Assembly: GCA_938037185.1 (NCBI GenBank)
Contig: CALHQK010000073.1
Coordinates: 1-29,124 of the forward strand
Direction: 5' to 3'
Length of the DNA: 29,124 bases
DNA from: an uncultured Riemerella sp.
GTDB taxonomy: Bacteria > Bacteroidota > Bacteroidia > Flavobacteriales > Weeksellaceae
Shown piece after piece: positions 7,342-14,849 of the stretch. Numbering within the stretch: the first letter of the stretch is position 1; each line of letters begins with the position of its first letter. The notes beneath the pieces are model-generated. The model worked only from the letters and a program-made list of their open reading frames with translations. It had not been told where the DNA came from and made no database searches. A program made the translations under genes and the position numbers.

Positions 7342-7692
7342 TTAATCCATTTTCCAGATGTTTTTCATGAGTTTGTAGAACTGATGCTCACGCTCAGTCA
7401 CCTGCTCATCGACTTTGATGAGTGTTTTTGCAAACTCGGCGAAGTTTTTTCTTTCCTCCTCGGTAGAATCATCATAAAAACAGCGCGCATGGAACTCAAA
7501 ATGGTCTTTCCACTCCTCTGGCTGCAGGGAAGCGATGACTTCCAGCTCGTTATCCAGATTGATTCTGAACGGAAATTCCTCCGAAAGGTATTCTTGTATT
7601 TTTAGTCCTTCTTTTGGTGAAAATTCGTGGTCTACCGCCGAAAGAATCATCAATAAATGGTATCCTGCAATGGGTTTATTAGATTTTTGCAT
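7342..7692 (-). CDS. Small TerB-like helical protein
   Basis: 116 residues, acidic, without signal peptide or membrane segment, predicted mostly helical. The sequence MILSAVDHEFSPKEGLKIQEYL, an Asp-rich helix pair followed by a second similar pair (FAKTLIKVDEQVTEREHQFYKLM), has the pattern of TerB/TerB-like (tellurite resistance B, DjlA N-terminal) domains, in which two such acidic turns can bind metal. I see no other ter genes, so a tellurite role should not be assumed. It begins 8 nt after the luxS stop and must be co-transcribed with luxS. A 67-nt gap separates it from the TonB-C-like gene. Family assignment is tentative. Confidence 0.5.
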   Translation of the reverse strand: MQKSNKPIAGYHLLMILSAVDHEFSPKEGLKIQEYLSEEFPFRINLDNELEVIASLQPEEWKDHFEFHARCFYDDSTEEERKNFAEFAKTLIKVDEQVTEREHQFYKLMKNIWKMD

Positions 7693-7700
7693 ATGTTTTT

Positions 7701-8177
7701 TTAGTTAGGATAGTTTAGATTTTCATCTTTTAGGTTAAGAAGCACCTCTTCCAAGTATTTTTTCGCTTCGTATCTTGCCATCAAAAGGTTGTTGCAGTAG
7801 ACATTTCCACACTCCACCTCAGACGCACCAGGGATATCGCCTTCAAACTCACTAATGAATTTAAACATTCTGGTCATCAGCTCTACAATATCCTTTGACT
7901 CATAATCTCCAGCCAAAATAAGGTAATTTCCTGTCATACAGCCCATCGGCCCCCAGTAGATAACTTTATCTTTCCAGTCGCTGTTTCTGAGCCATGTAGC
8001 CGCCAGATGCTCCATCGTGTGGATTTCTGCAATCCCCAAAACAGGCTCTTTGTATGGTCTTTTCATTCTGATATCAAACGAAGTAAGCACTTCATTTCCA
8101 ACATGATCTTTTCGAGAAATGAAAATTCCTCTCTGCATTTTCAAATGATCTACGGTAAAACTTGCTATTCTTTCCAT
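7701..8177 (-). CDS. luxS: S-ribosylhomocysteine lyase LuxS
   Basis: 158 residues from the ATG at 8177, the standard LuxS length; an upstream in-frame ATG at 8198 would add seven residues not seen in the family and overlaps the promoter box. LuxS splits S-ribosylhomocysteine into homocysteine and DPD, the precursor of autoinducer-2, in the activated methyl cycle. The active site is intact: zinc ligands His53 and His57 with base Glu56 in HTMEH, catalytic Cys80 in GPMGCMTG, and the third zinc ligand Cys123 in VECGN. The next gene, 8 nt downstream, encodes a TerB-like protein. No pfs or methionine-cycle gene is adjacent. Confidence 0.97.
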   Translation of the reverse strand: MERIASFTVDHLKMQRGIFISRKDHVGNEVLTSFDIRMKRPYKEPVLGIAEIHTMEHLAATWLRNSDWKDKVIYWGPMGCMTGNYLILAGDYESKDIVELMTRMFKFISEFEGDIPGASEVECGNVYCNNLLMARYEAKKYLEEVLLNLKDENLNYPN

Positions 8178-8195
8178 ATAATTGATTTTAGACAA

Positions 8196-8203
8196 CAAAA
8201 ATA
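8196..8203 (-). promoter_or_regulatory. -7 promoter box for luxS
   Basis: Reads TATTTTTG on the minus strand (TAnnTTTG), 18 nt upstream of the ATG at 8177. Its position supports that start over the ATG at 8198. Confidence 0.5.
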
Positions 8204-8278
8204 AGATTTATATTCATTATTTTGCCTTGATTCCGAAAAACTTTTGAACAATATTTCTAATAAAATAAATATTTTCTT

Positions 8279-8286
8279 TACCTTTG
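8279..8286 (+). promoter_or_regulatory. -7 promoter box for the tyrS leader
   Basis: Reads TACCTTTG (TAnnTTTG). It lies 20 nt before an 11-codon ORF and 146 nt before tyrS, giving tyrS an unusually long leader for this window. Confidence 0.5.
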
Positions 8287-8306
8287 TGCTGTTTTCAGAT
8301 TAAAAA

Positions 8307-8342
8307 ATGAGTTTAAAACACATCATAGAAGAACATGAGTAA
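8307..8342 (+). CDS. Putative 11-residue leader peptide upstream of tyrS
   Basis: A complete short ORF from ATG to TAA encodes MSLKHIIEEHE. It begins 20 nt after a TACCTTTG box, and its stop codon touches the first base of a hairpin (8342-8361), the geometry expected when ribosomes control folding of a downstream structure. It contains two His codons and no Tyr codon, so classic tyrosine attenuation is not supported. It may instead be a chance ORF in a small RNA or 5' UTR. Confidence 0.35.
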   Translation: MSLKHIIEEHE

Positions 8343-8361
8343 CTCGGATTTTCATCCGAGT
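8342..8361 (+). terminator. Hairpin in the tyrS leader (attenuator or small-RNA end)
   Basis: ACTCGGAT (8342-8349) pairs perfectly with ATCCGAGT (8354-8361) around TTTC, and T-rich DNA (GAATTTTTATTTTTAAA) follows. It lies 71 nt before the tyrS ATG, so it would end or attenuate transcription from the box at 8279. Confidence 0.5.
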
Positions 8362-8432
8362 GAATTTTTATTTTTAAAGCTGAAAAAACTAATTTCCGAA
8401 TATTTATTACTAATTTTTAAATTTCATTAAAA

Positions 8433-9725
8433 ATGAAAAACTTTGTAGAAGAACTGCGTTGGCGTGGTATGATTCAGGATATAATGCCTGAAACTGAAGA
8501 ACACCTTATGGAAGGGCTTCGTTCGGCGTATATCGGATTTGACCCTACTGCGGATTCATTGCATATCGGGCATTTGGTTGGGATAATGATACTAAAACAC
8601 TTCCAGAACTGCGGACATAAGCCGTATGCCCTTGTGGGAGGTGCTACGGGGATGATTGGCGACCCTTCCGGAAAGTCGGCAGAGAGAAACCTCCTTACAG
8701 AGGAAATGCTTGCACAATACATTACAGGGATTAAAAAACAACTCTCAAAGTTCCTCGATTTTGATAGTGATGCTCCTAATGCTGCCGAGCTTGTCAATAA
8801 TTATGATTGGATGAAAGGCTTCTCATTTCTGTCTTTCATTCGCGATGTGGGTAAGCACATTACCGTAAATTATATGATGGCAAAAGACTCCGTGAAGAAA
8901 CGATTTGACCCGAATGAAAACACAGACGGAATGTCTTTCACAGAGTTCTCTTATCAGCTTTTACAAGGGTATGATTTCTTGCATTTATACCAAGAAAAAA
9001 GCCTTACGCTACAGATGGGAGGGTCTGACCAATGGGGAAATATCACCACTGGAACGGAACTTATCCGCCGTATCACGGGAGGAAAAGCCTATGCGCTTAC
9101 TTGCCCGCTGATTACGAAAGCTGATGGAACAAAATTCGGAAAATCCGAAGGTGGAAATGTTTGGCTAGACCCAGAAAAAACTTCGCCTTACAAATTCTAC
9201 CAATACTGGATCAACACTTCTGATGCCGATGCGGAGCGATATATCAAGATTTTCACGATGCTTCCAAAAGAAGAAATCGAACAGCTGACAGCTCAGCATA
9301 GCGAGGCACCGCATTTAAGAGTTTTACAAAATAAATTAGCGGAAGAACTTACTATTTTGGTTCACGGAAAAGCAGAATTGGACAAGGCTATTCAGGCTTC
9401 AAAAATTCTTTTCGGAAATTCTACTTCGGACGACTTGCAAAAACTTGACGAACAAACTTTCCTTGAAGTTTTTGACGGCGTTCCACAAAAAGAAGTCAGC
9501 AAGCAGGAAATCATCGGTGCGGATATCGTGAGCCTGCTTTCAGAAAAGACAGGTTTCCTCTCCTCAAAAGGCGAAGCAAAGAGAGAACTTGCAGGAAATT
9601 CTATCTCGGTAAACAAAACCAAAGTAGATGAAAGCTTCATCACGAGCGAAGAAAACCTCATCAATGGGAAATTCCTTCTTCTTCAGAAAGGAAAGAAAAA
9701 TTATTTCGTAGTGAAAGTTGTTTAA
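8433..9725 (+). CDS. tyrS: Tyrosyl-tRNA synthetase
   Basis: 430 residues, typical of bacterial TyrRS. It charges tRNA-Tyr in the cytosol. Class Ic features are visible: the HIGH motif as HIGH at residues 44-47 in DSLHIGHLVG, the conserved GGATGMIGDPSGKS loop (69-82), tyrosine-pocket residues in SYQLLQGYDF (173-182) and QMGGSDQWGN (194-203), and the KMSKS loop as KFGKS (234-238). The C-terminal 65 or so residues form an S4 RNA-binding domain (SSKGEAKRELAGNSISVN). The ATG starts right at the conserved N-terminus. Upstream is a 146-nt leader containing a short ORF and a hairpin; downstream is a strong terminator. Confidence 0.98.
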   Translation: MKNFVEELRWRGMIQDIMPETEEHLMEGLRSAYIGFDPTADSLHIGHLVGIMILKHFQNCGHKPYALVGGATGMIGDPSGKSAERNLLTEEMLAQYITGIKKQLSKFLDFDSDAPNAAELVNNYDWMKGFSFLSFIRDVGKHITVNYMMAKDSVKKRFDPNENTDGMSFTEFSYQLLQGYDFLHLYQEKSLTLQMGGSDQWGNITTGTELIRRITGGKAYALTCPLITKADGTKFGKSEGGNVWLDPEKTSPYKFYQYWINTSDADAERYIKIFTMLPKEEIEQLTAQHSEAPHLRVLQNKLAEELTILVHGKAELDKAIQASKILFGNSTSDDLQKLDEQTFLEVFDGVPQKEVSKQEIIGADIVSLLSEKTGFLSSKGEAKRELAGNSISVNKTKVDESFITSEENLINGKFLLLQKGKKNYFVVKVV

Positions 9726-9731
9726 TACACC

Positions 9732-9756
9732 AAAGCGGTCTAAAATAGACCGCTTT
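9732..9756. terminator. Terminator of tyrS (usable by mnmD)
   Basis: AAAGCGGTCTA (9732-9742) pairs perfectly with TAGACCGCTTT (9746-9756) around AAA, then TCTTTATTT. Located between the convergent tyrS and mnmD stops; the A-run on the left gives a minus-strand T-run too. Confidence 0.85.
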
Positions 9757-9770
9757 TCTTTATTTATCCG

Positions 9771-10442
9771 TTAAAACAGAACAGCATTGAGCATTTCGCG
9801 TTTGCCTTTGGGACCCTCCAGCTTCTGAACCTCAAAGCCTAACTCTTGCAAAACCCTTCTAACACTTCCTTTGGAAGAATATGTTGTCAAAAGCCCTCCT
9901 TTTTTCATTTTAGTTTTAACCAATTCAAACAGCGGTTTCTCCCACAAATCGGGCTGAACCCTCGCTCCGAAACAATCAAAATAAACCAAATCTATCTCGG
10001 GCAGAGTTATTTTATCCAAGTCAAAGAAATCTGTTTTTATTTTGGTTAAGGAGAAATTAGGATAGATTTCCTGCGGTTTCTCCCAGTCGCACTCGTGAAT
10101 TTGGCGGCAGGCTTTTTTTGTCAGCTCGGTGCTGAACAACTCATCATAGCCGAGAAGCCGAACCTCATCTGCATTGATGGGATATTTCTCCAAGGAAAAA
10201 TAATTGATTTTAGAAACTCCTCCCGCAAGGAAGGCTTCCAAAGTCACCAGCACATTCAGCCCTGTCCCAAAGCCCATTTCCAGAATATTGATTTCTTTTT
10301 TATCCAGTTTTTCTAATCCGTTTTTTATAAAAACATGCTCCGCCTCCTGCAATGCCCCGTGGTGGGAGTGGTAGCACTCGTCCAACTCCTCTATATAAAG
10401 CGTTCTACTATTGTCCGCTGTGGTTTTTATCTCTCTTTTCAT
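9771..10442 (-). CDS. mnmD: tRNA mnm5U34 methyltransferase MnmD (stand-alone)
   Basis: 223 residues, matching the stand-alone MnmD/DUF752 family, equivalent to the methyltransferase half of E. coli MnmC. It transfers methyl from SAM to the 5-aminomethyl group of wobble uridine U34. The SAM site is EMGFGTGLNVL (55-65); FFDLD and the family motif VYFDCFGARVQPDLWEKPLF (about 155-175) follow, and TTYSSKGSVRRVLQELGF near the end is typical. No FAD-oxidase domain is attached. The promoter box TATTTTTG sits only 4 nt before the ATG, so the transcript may be leaderless. The gene faces tyrS and is divergent from ilvE. Confidence 0.88.
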   Translation of the reverse strand: MKREIKTTADNSRTLYIEELDECYHSHHGALQEAEHVFIKNGLEKLDKKEINILEMGFGTGLNVLVTLEAFLAGGVSKINYFSLEKYPINADEVRLLGYDELFSTELTKKACRQIHECDWEKPQEIYPNFSLTKIKTDFFDLDKITLPEIDLVYFDCFGARVQPDLWEKPLFELVKTKMKKGGLLTTYSSKGSVRRVLQELGFEVQKLEGPKGKREMLNAVLF

Positions 10443-10446
10443 GCTG

Positions 10447-10454
10447 CAAAAATA
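10447..10454 (-). promoter_or_regulatory. -7 promoter box for mnmD, 4 nt from the ATG
   Basis: The minus strand reads TATTTTTG, then CAGC, then ATG. A start of transcription at the usual distance would fall on or next to the first codon. Confidence 0.5.
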
Positions 10455-10537
10455 AAAATAAAAAGCCTTCGGTGTGGTTTCTTCTCCGCAGAAAATCTTC
10501 TTTAGTGAAATTGCCTGCCGATGTTAAAATAAATCCT

Positions 10538-10545
10538 TACCTTTG
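10538..10545 (+). promoter_or_regulatory. -7 promoter box for ilvE
   Basis: Reads TACCTTTG followed by C, 51 nt upstream of the ilvE ATG. A TTG at 10511-10513 could be the -33 element, though the spacing is a little long. Confidence 0.55.
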
Positions 10546-10596
10546 CTGATATTATTATACATTTAAATCAATTTTAATTTAATAAAAGAAATTGTG

Positions 10597-11658
10597 ATGA
10601 TTATTCAAAAAGTATCAAAATCCCGCTTGGAAACGCTTGACAAAGATAAATTGTCTTTCGGGAGCGGTTTTACAGACCACATGGTAATTTGTGAGTACGA
10701 AAACGGAAAATGGGGAGAGCCGAGGCTCGTTCCTTACGGACCACTGGAATTTACCCCAGCGATGATGGGCGTACACTACGGACAGGCTTGTTTTGAAGGT
10801 ATGAAAGCCTACAAAGACAAGGATAATAATGTTTTCCTCTTCCGTCCGGATAAAAACTTTGCGAGAATCAACAAATCGGCAAAGAGACTTGCCATCCCTG
10901 AAATCCCTGAAAATATTTTCATGGAAGGTTTAAAGGCTTTGGTAGATGTAGATAGAGCGTGGGTGCCTTTCGGAGATGGTTTTTCACTCTACCTCAGACC
11001 CGTGCTGTTCGCTACCGAAGAAGCTCTTAAGGCAAGACCTGCCGACAAGTATATGTTCGCTATTCTGGCTACGCCAGCGAAAAACTACTATACCGCGCCT
11101 GTCTCCGCTAAGATATCCGACTATTATTCTCGTGCGGCGAGTGGCGGCGTAGGCTTCGCGAAAGCTGCGGGGAACTATGCGGCGTCATTCTACCCTACCA
11201 AACTGGCTAACGAGGAAGGATATGAACAAATTATCTGGACCGATGATGCTACGCACAAGCATTTTGAAGAAAGCGGAACAATGAATGTAATGGTAAGGAT
11301 AGGCGATACCATCTATACTCCTAAGACTTCTGATAAGATTCTGGACGGCGTGACCCGAGACAGCATCCTGAAACTTGCCGAGCGAAGAGGAATTAAAACC
11401 ATCGTAGGCGATGTAGCCGTAGAAGATGTAATAAATGCACACAAAAACGGCACGCTGAAAGAAATTTGGGGCGTAGGAACTGCCGTAGTGACCACTATCT
11501 TTGAAGCGATAGGCTACAACGGCGAAAGACTTGAACTTCCGAAACTGAGCGAAGAAGAAAGTTTTGCCCTCACACTAAAACGAGACCTCATCAGTATCCA
11601 AACCAACTTGGGCGAAGACCCTTTCGGGTGGAGAGTGCTGGTAGAAGAGAAATATTAG
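10597..11658 (+). CDS. ilvE: Branched-chain amino-acid aminotransferase
   Basis: 353 residues from the ATG at 10597; a GTG immediately before it (10594) could add one residue. This fold-type IV PLP enzyme of the long (BCAT type II) form transfers the amino group between Leu/Ile/Val and 2-oxoglutarate. Evidence: HYGQACFEGMKAY (60-72), LYLRPVLFAT (131-140), PLP lysine Lys189 in GVGFAKAAGNYAAS, the EGYEQIIWTD segment after it, GTMNVMVRI, TSDKILDGVTRDSILKLAERRG, and GVGTAVVTTI near residue 300. It lies alone with its own promoter box and a terminator hairpin 40 nt past the stop. No other ilv gene is in the window. Confidence 0.96.
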   Translation: MIIQKVSKSRLETLDKDKLSFGSGFTDHMVICEYENGKWGEPRLVPYGPLEFTPAMMGVHYGQACFEGMKAYKDKDNNVFLFRPDKNFARINKSAKRLAIPEIPENIFMEGLKALVDVDRAWVPFGDGFSLYLRPVLFATEEALKARPADKYMFAILATPAKNYYTAPVSAKISDYYSRAASGGVGFAKAAGNYAASFYPTKLANEEGYEQIIWTDDATHKHFEESGTMNVMVRIGDTIYTPKTSDKILDGVTRDSILKLAERRGIKTIVGDVAVEDVINAHKNGTLKEIWGVGTAVVTTIFEAIGYNGERLELPKLSEEESFALTLKRDLISIQTNLGEDPFGWRVLVEEKY

Positions 11659-11698
11659 TAAGAAAAAACACTTGTTTTCGTGATTATTTATTTTGTTC

Positions 11699-11721
11699 CC
11701 CCGCAGCGTTTTGCTGTGGGG
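11699..11721 (+). terminator. Rho-independent terminator of ilvE
   Basis: CCCCGCAGC pairs with GCTGTGGGG (one G-U pair) around GTTTT, followed by ATTTTTATT. Confidence 0.82.
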
Positions 11722-11869
11722 ATTTTTATTATCGTTTTTCTATTGGCGCGATTTTATTCGGTATCAGCGGCGGCAGTTTTCAGCAGGTTTCTTTTTGAAA
11801 TGGAATAGAAAACAGCTGATTTTTATAACCTGAAAAATAATTTTGACCAAAAAATCATGAATTTTTATC

Positions 11870-12100
11870 CTATTTTAATTTGCAAACTATAAAAGTGCGT
11901 GAAATATTTAACAAATCCAATCGGAAAGTTATAATCTACTGCAGTAGATTATGCAAATTCAATTAGAAAGTTATAATCTACAATGAAATATTTAGCAAAT
12001 TCACTTTGCAAACTATAATCTGCAATAAAATATTTGACAAATCCAATTGGAAAACTATAATCTACAATAAAATATTTAGCAAATCCAATTGGAAAGTTAC
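11870..12100. repeat. 42-bp tandem repeat array, five to six copies
   Basis: CAAATYC-type unit starts fall at 11912, 11954, 11996, 12038 and 12080, exactly 42 bp apart each time; a diverged unit precedes at about 11870. The consensus runs CAAATCCAATTGGAAAGTT, then ATAATCTACAATAAAATATT, then TAG. Units vary by substitution and not by length. The half-unit CCAATTGG is palindromic. Copy 3 carries CACTTTGCAAACTATAATCTGC, which also resembles the diverged first unit. All frames hit stop codons, so the array is non-coding. It lies in about 800 bp without a gene, downstream of the ilvE terminator. Confidence 0.9.
11931..11952. repeat. 22-bp perfect palindrome inside the 42-bp array
   Basis: ATAATCTACTG at 11931-11941 is followed directly by its reverse complement CAGTAGATTAT at 11942-11952. 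The left half is the normal repeat segment; the right half replaces the expected AATAAAATATTTA. It has no loop, so it looks more like a dimer-binding site or an inverted repeat duplication than a terminator. Confidence 0.85.
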
Positions 12101-12424
12101 AAGAATAAAAATTTCCAATGCAAATCCTAAAAGAAAACTAAAATATATTTTTTCGCCGATAAAAATTCTTTTCAAAAGTTAAAATATTTTTAATAAAAAA
12201 GTAATTTCATTAAACAAAACATAAAATCTGTTTTTATTTTGTATTCAAAAAAGGGTTTCAATGATAAAAAATCAATGATTTTTAGCCTGAAAAACATTAA
12301 AATTGAATTAGATTTGATGAAAGTTGATTAAAAACTAATCATATTCGGCTTGTCCGCAGTAGATTTTTTATCCTTTTAAATTTTGAGGAATAGAAAAATA
12401 ACAACCTTAGGATAGAAAAAAAAG
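12101..12424. other. Gene-free AT-rich stretch
   Basis: Between the 42-bp array and the esterase terminator no ORF with coding character, promoter-gene pair or RNA signature was found on either strand. It is mostly A/T runs; the stretch near 12345-12375 (TTGTCCGCAGTAGATTTTTT) is the only GC-richer patch. Confidence 0.5.
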
Positions 12425-12450
12425 AAAACCACCTCTGTTGAGGTGGTTTT
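12425..12450. terminator. Terminator of the proS-esterase unit
   Basis: AAAACCACCTC (12425-12435) pairs perfectly with GAGGTGGTTTT (12440-12450) around TGTT. It lies 6 nt past the esterase stop and is symmetric, so it could work in both directions. Confidence 0.85.
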
Positions 12451-12456
12451 GCTTAT

Positions 12457-13275
12457 TCATTGTTTTAGTAATCCCTTATATACGCCTTCCAGCCATACTT
12501 TATCGTGGCTGTTTATATTTAATCTTTCATATTTCCAAATGAAATTATGCTTTTTTTGAGCTTTTATCCAAGAATTTATCTTCTTTAGTGATAAATTGAA
12601 TTGTTCTTCATAAGAATCTCCATAGCCGCTGTAAATATGGAATACTTTTTCTCTATCAAATACAGACTTTTTTACAAAATCCTTTATCCTATCTATCATT
12701 TGTTCTTTATCGTAACTAAAATTGGGACTTAATAAGATATTATAATCAAAGAAATCTTTTTCCTTCGTATTAAAATACATTAAAAATGTAGCCCCGAGAG
12801 AATGCCCAAGCCCCCATCTCTTTTTATTTACCCTAAAATTATTCTTTATATAACTTTCTACTTCAGTTTTTATATGAAATACTAATTTGTCCGCTCCTCC
12901 TATTGGAGGATTATACACTTTCAGAGTTTCAGGATGGTTGTTCTTTGGTAAAAATTCAAACCATCTATCTTCTGTTGCTATTCCGACAATAATCATAGGT
13001 TCCATATAATTCATAGAAAGCAGTTCTATGTTTCCTTTTACATAGTTAAATATTCTAAAATTCTGAGCATCCAATAGATATAAGACGCTGAATTTTTTCT
13101 CGGGATGCCAGAAGTATTCATCTGGGAAAAATACTTGCAACTCCCTCTTCTTGCCGAATATTTCAGATTCTATAAAAATTGTTTTGGTTTCAGCGTAGTA
13201 TTTATCTTCATCCAAATTCTGAGAAAATAGATAAGAATAACTAATCAAACAAATAAAAAGAAAATGCGATTTCAT
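12457..13275 (-). CDS. Exported alpha/beta-hydrolase, esterase D/Fes-like family
   Basis: 272 residues with a signal peptide (1-18, ending YLFS-QN). It fits the putative-esterase family (PF00756; IroE, Fes, esterase D): an early strand FGKKRELQVFFPDEYF, VLYLLDAQNF carrying the conserved LLDG-like motif, MIIVGIATEDRW, then the nucleophile elbow GHSLGA with Ser159, LLSPNFSYD, and a C-terminal NSHDKVW offering His257. Such periplasmic enzymes hydrolyse ester bonds in siderophores, xylan-linked acids or other acyl esters; no substrate is evident here. The stop of proS lies 6 nt upstream, so it is translated from the proS transcript. Its codon use looks more A/T-rich than that of proS. Confidence 0.8.
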   Translation of the reverse strand: MKSHFLFICLISYSYLFSQNLDEDKYYAETKTIFIESEIFGKKRELQVFFPDEYFWHPEKKFSVLYLLDAQNFRIFNYVKGNIELLSMNYMEPMIIVGIATEDRWFEFLPKNNHPETLKVYNPPIGGADKLVFHIKTEVESYIKNNFRVNKKRWGLGHSLGATFLMYFNTKEKDFFDYNILLSPNFSYDKEQMIDRIKDFVKKSVFDREKVFHIYSGYGDSYEEQFNLSLKKINSWIKAQKKHNFIWKYERLNINSHDKVWLEGVYKGLLKQ

Positions 13276-13281
13276 ATACTT

Positions 13282-14757
13282 TTAGTACGCCTTAGCGAAA
13301 AGAACTCTGTGCTTGGAAGGTTTCCCTGAAATAAGGGACACGCCGTCTTCCTCCACAGCATCCAGCGGAATACATCGTATGGTGGCTTTGGTTTCCTCCT
13401 TGATGCGTTCCTCTTCTTCCTCCGTTCCATCCCAGTGGGCTGCGATGAAACCGCCTTTTTCCTCCAAAACTTTTTTGAACTCCTCGTAAGTATCCACTTT
13501 TGTGATGTTTTCATTTCGGAAGTTAAGCGCACGCTGGTAGATGTCTTCCTGAATTTTCGTAAGAAGCTGGTGAATGTAATTCTCCACCCCTGCTATCGGC
13601 TGGGTCTCTTTGCTCAGCGTATCTCGTCTCGCGATTTCCACCATGCCGTTTTCTAAATCCTTCGGCCCTATGGCCACTCTCACCGGCACGCCTTTCAGCT
13701 CATATTCTGCGAATTTCCAGCCTGGTTTGTGCGTAGCGCGGTTGTCATATTTTACAGAAATTCCCAGCGCTTTCAATCTTTTACTGATTCCAAGGGCAAC
13801 TTCATCGATTTGGGCTAATTGTTCTTCGCCTTTGAATATCGGCACGATGACTACTTGTATCGGTGCAAGTTTCGGAGGCAAAACCAATCCAAAATCATCT
13901 GAATGCGACATGATAAGTGCCCCCATCAATCGGGTAGATACTCCCCATGATGATGCCCATGCGTATTCTATTTTGCCTTCGCTGTTTGTGAATTTCACAT
14001 CGAATGCTTTTGCGAAATTTTGCCCTAAAAAGTGCGAAGTCCCAGCCTGAAGCGCCTTTCCGTCCTGCATCATCGCTTCTATACAATAGGTTTCATCTGC
14101 TCCTGCAAATCTTTCGCTTGGAGATTTCAGCCCGCGAACTACTGGCACCGCCATCATCTTTTCAGAGAAGTCGGCATAGACTTCCATCATCTGTTTTGCT
14201 TCTGCTTCTGCTTCTTCCTTGGTGGCGTGAGCCGTGTGCCCTTCCTGCCAAAGGAATTCCGAAGTACGAAGGAACGGACGCGTTCTCATCTCCCATCGAA
14301 CTACATTCGCCCATTGGTTAATAAGTATCGGAAGGTCTCTATAAGACTGAATCCAGTTTTTATAAGTATTCCAAATAATCGCCTCCGAAGTAGGGCGAAC
14401 GATAAGCTCTTCCTCCAATTTTGCTTCTGGATCTACGATAAGTTTCGATGGATTTTCTGGGTCTGTTTTCAAACGATAGTGCGTAACTACGGCACATTCC
14501 TTAGCAAATCCCTCTGCGTTTTTTTCTTCTGCTTCGAACAAACTTTTCGGAACGAAAATTGGGAAATAGGCGTTTTGGTGTCCTGTTTCCTTAAATCTTC
14601 TATCCAGCTCATCTCTCATCTTTTCCCAAATAGCGTATCCATACGGCTTGATAACCATACAACCGCGAACACCTGAGTTCTCCGCGAGGTCTGCTCCTAC
14701 GATAAGTTCGTTATACCATTTACTATAATCTTCTGCTCTTGAAGTTAATTTTGCCAT
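13282..14757 (-). CDS. proS: Prolyl-tRNA synthetase (archaeal/eukaryote-like type)
   Basis: 491 residues. This is the short ProRS form without the editing INS domain found in E. coli-type enzymes, the type usual in Bacteroidetes. It charges tRNA-Pro. Class II features: GCMVIKPYGYAIWE near motif 1, RPTSE (121-125), motif 2 from RWEMRTRPFLRTSEFLWQEGH (154-173), AGTSHFLGQNFAKAF, and motif 3 in GVSTRLMGALIMSHSDDFGLVLPP. The anticodon-binding domain begins at QVVIVPI (about residue 305). The C-terminal domain ends in FAKAY, the conserved terminal Tyr of this subtype. The ATG is at 14757, with a TATATTTG box 92 nt upstream back-to-back with the promoter of the divergent lipoprotein gene. The esterase gene follows after 6 nt. 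Confidence 0.97.
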   Translation of the reverse strand: MAKLTSRAEDYSKWYNELIVGADLAENSGVRGCMVIKPYGYAIWEKMRDELDRRFKETGHQNAYFPIFVPKSLFEAEEKNAEGFAKECAVVTHYRLKTDPENPSKLIVDPEAKLEEELIVRPTSEAIIWNTYKNWIQSYRDLPILINQWANVVRWEMRTRPFLRTSEFLWQEGHTAHATKEEAEAEAKQMMEVYADFSEKMMAVPVVRGLKSPSERFAGADETYCIEAMMQDGKALQAGTSHFLGQNFAKAFDVKFTNSEGKIEYAWASSWGVSTRLMGALIMSHSDDFGLVLPPKLAPIQVVIVPIFKGEEQLAQIDEVALGISKRLKALGISVKYDNRATHKPGWKFAEYELKGVPVRVAIGPKDLENGMVEIARRDTLSKETQPIAGVENYIHQLLTKIQEDIYQRALNFRNENITKVDTYEEFKKVLEEKGGFIAAHWDGTEEEEERIKEETKATIRCIPLDAVEEDGVSLISGKPSKHRVLFAKAY

Positions 14758-14841
14758 AAATATTAAAATATTTTTTATTTTTACTGATAAAAATCATTAT
14801 TCTGAATTATGCCACTAAGAATTTTGGTATAATTTTGGTAA

Positions 14842-14849
14842 TAATTTTG
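14842..14849 (+). promoter_or_regulatory. -7 promoter box for the lipoprotein-porin operon
   Basis: Reads TAATTTTG followed by C, 32 nt before the ATG at 14882. It directly abuts a minus-strand box at 14850-14857. Confidence 0.5.

Noticed and set aside
8307..8342. Classic tyrosine-codon attenuator for tyrS
   Set aside because: The 11-codon ORF contains no tyrosine codon and only one hairpin is evident, so alternative pairing cannot be shown.
13610..14676. Overlapping plus-strand ORFs opposite proS
   Set aside because: They lie entirely within a well-conserved synthetase gene on the other strand and have no family features.
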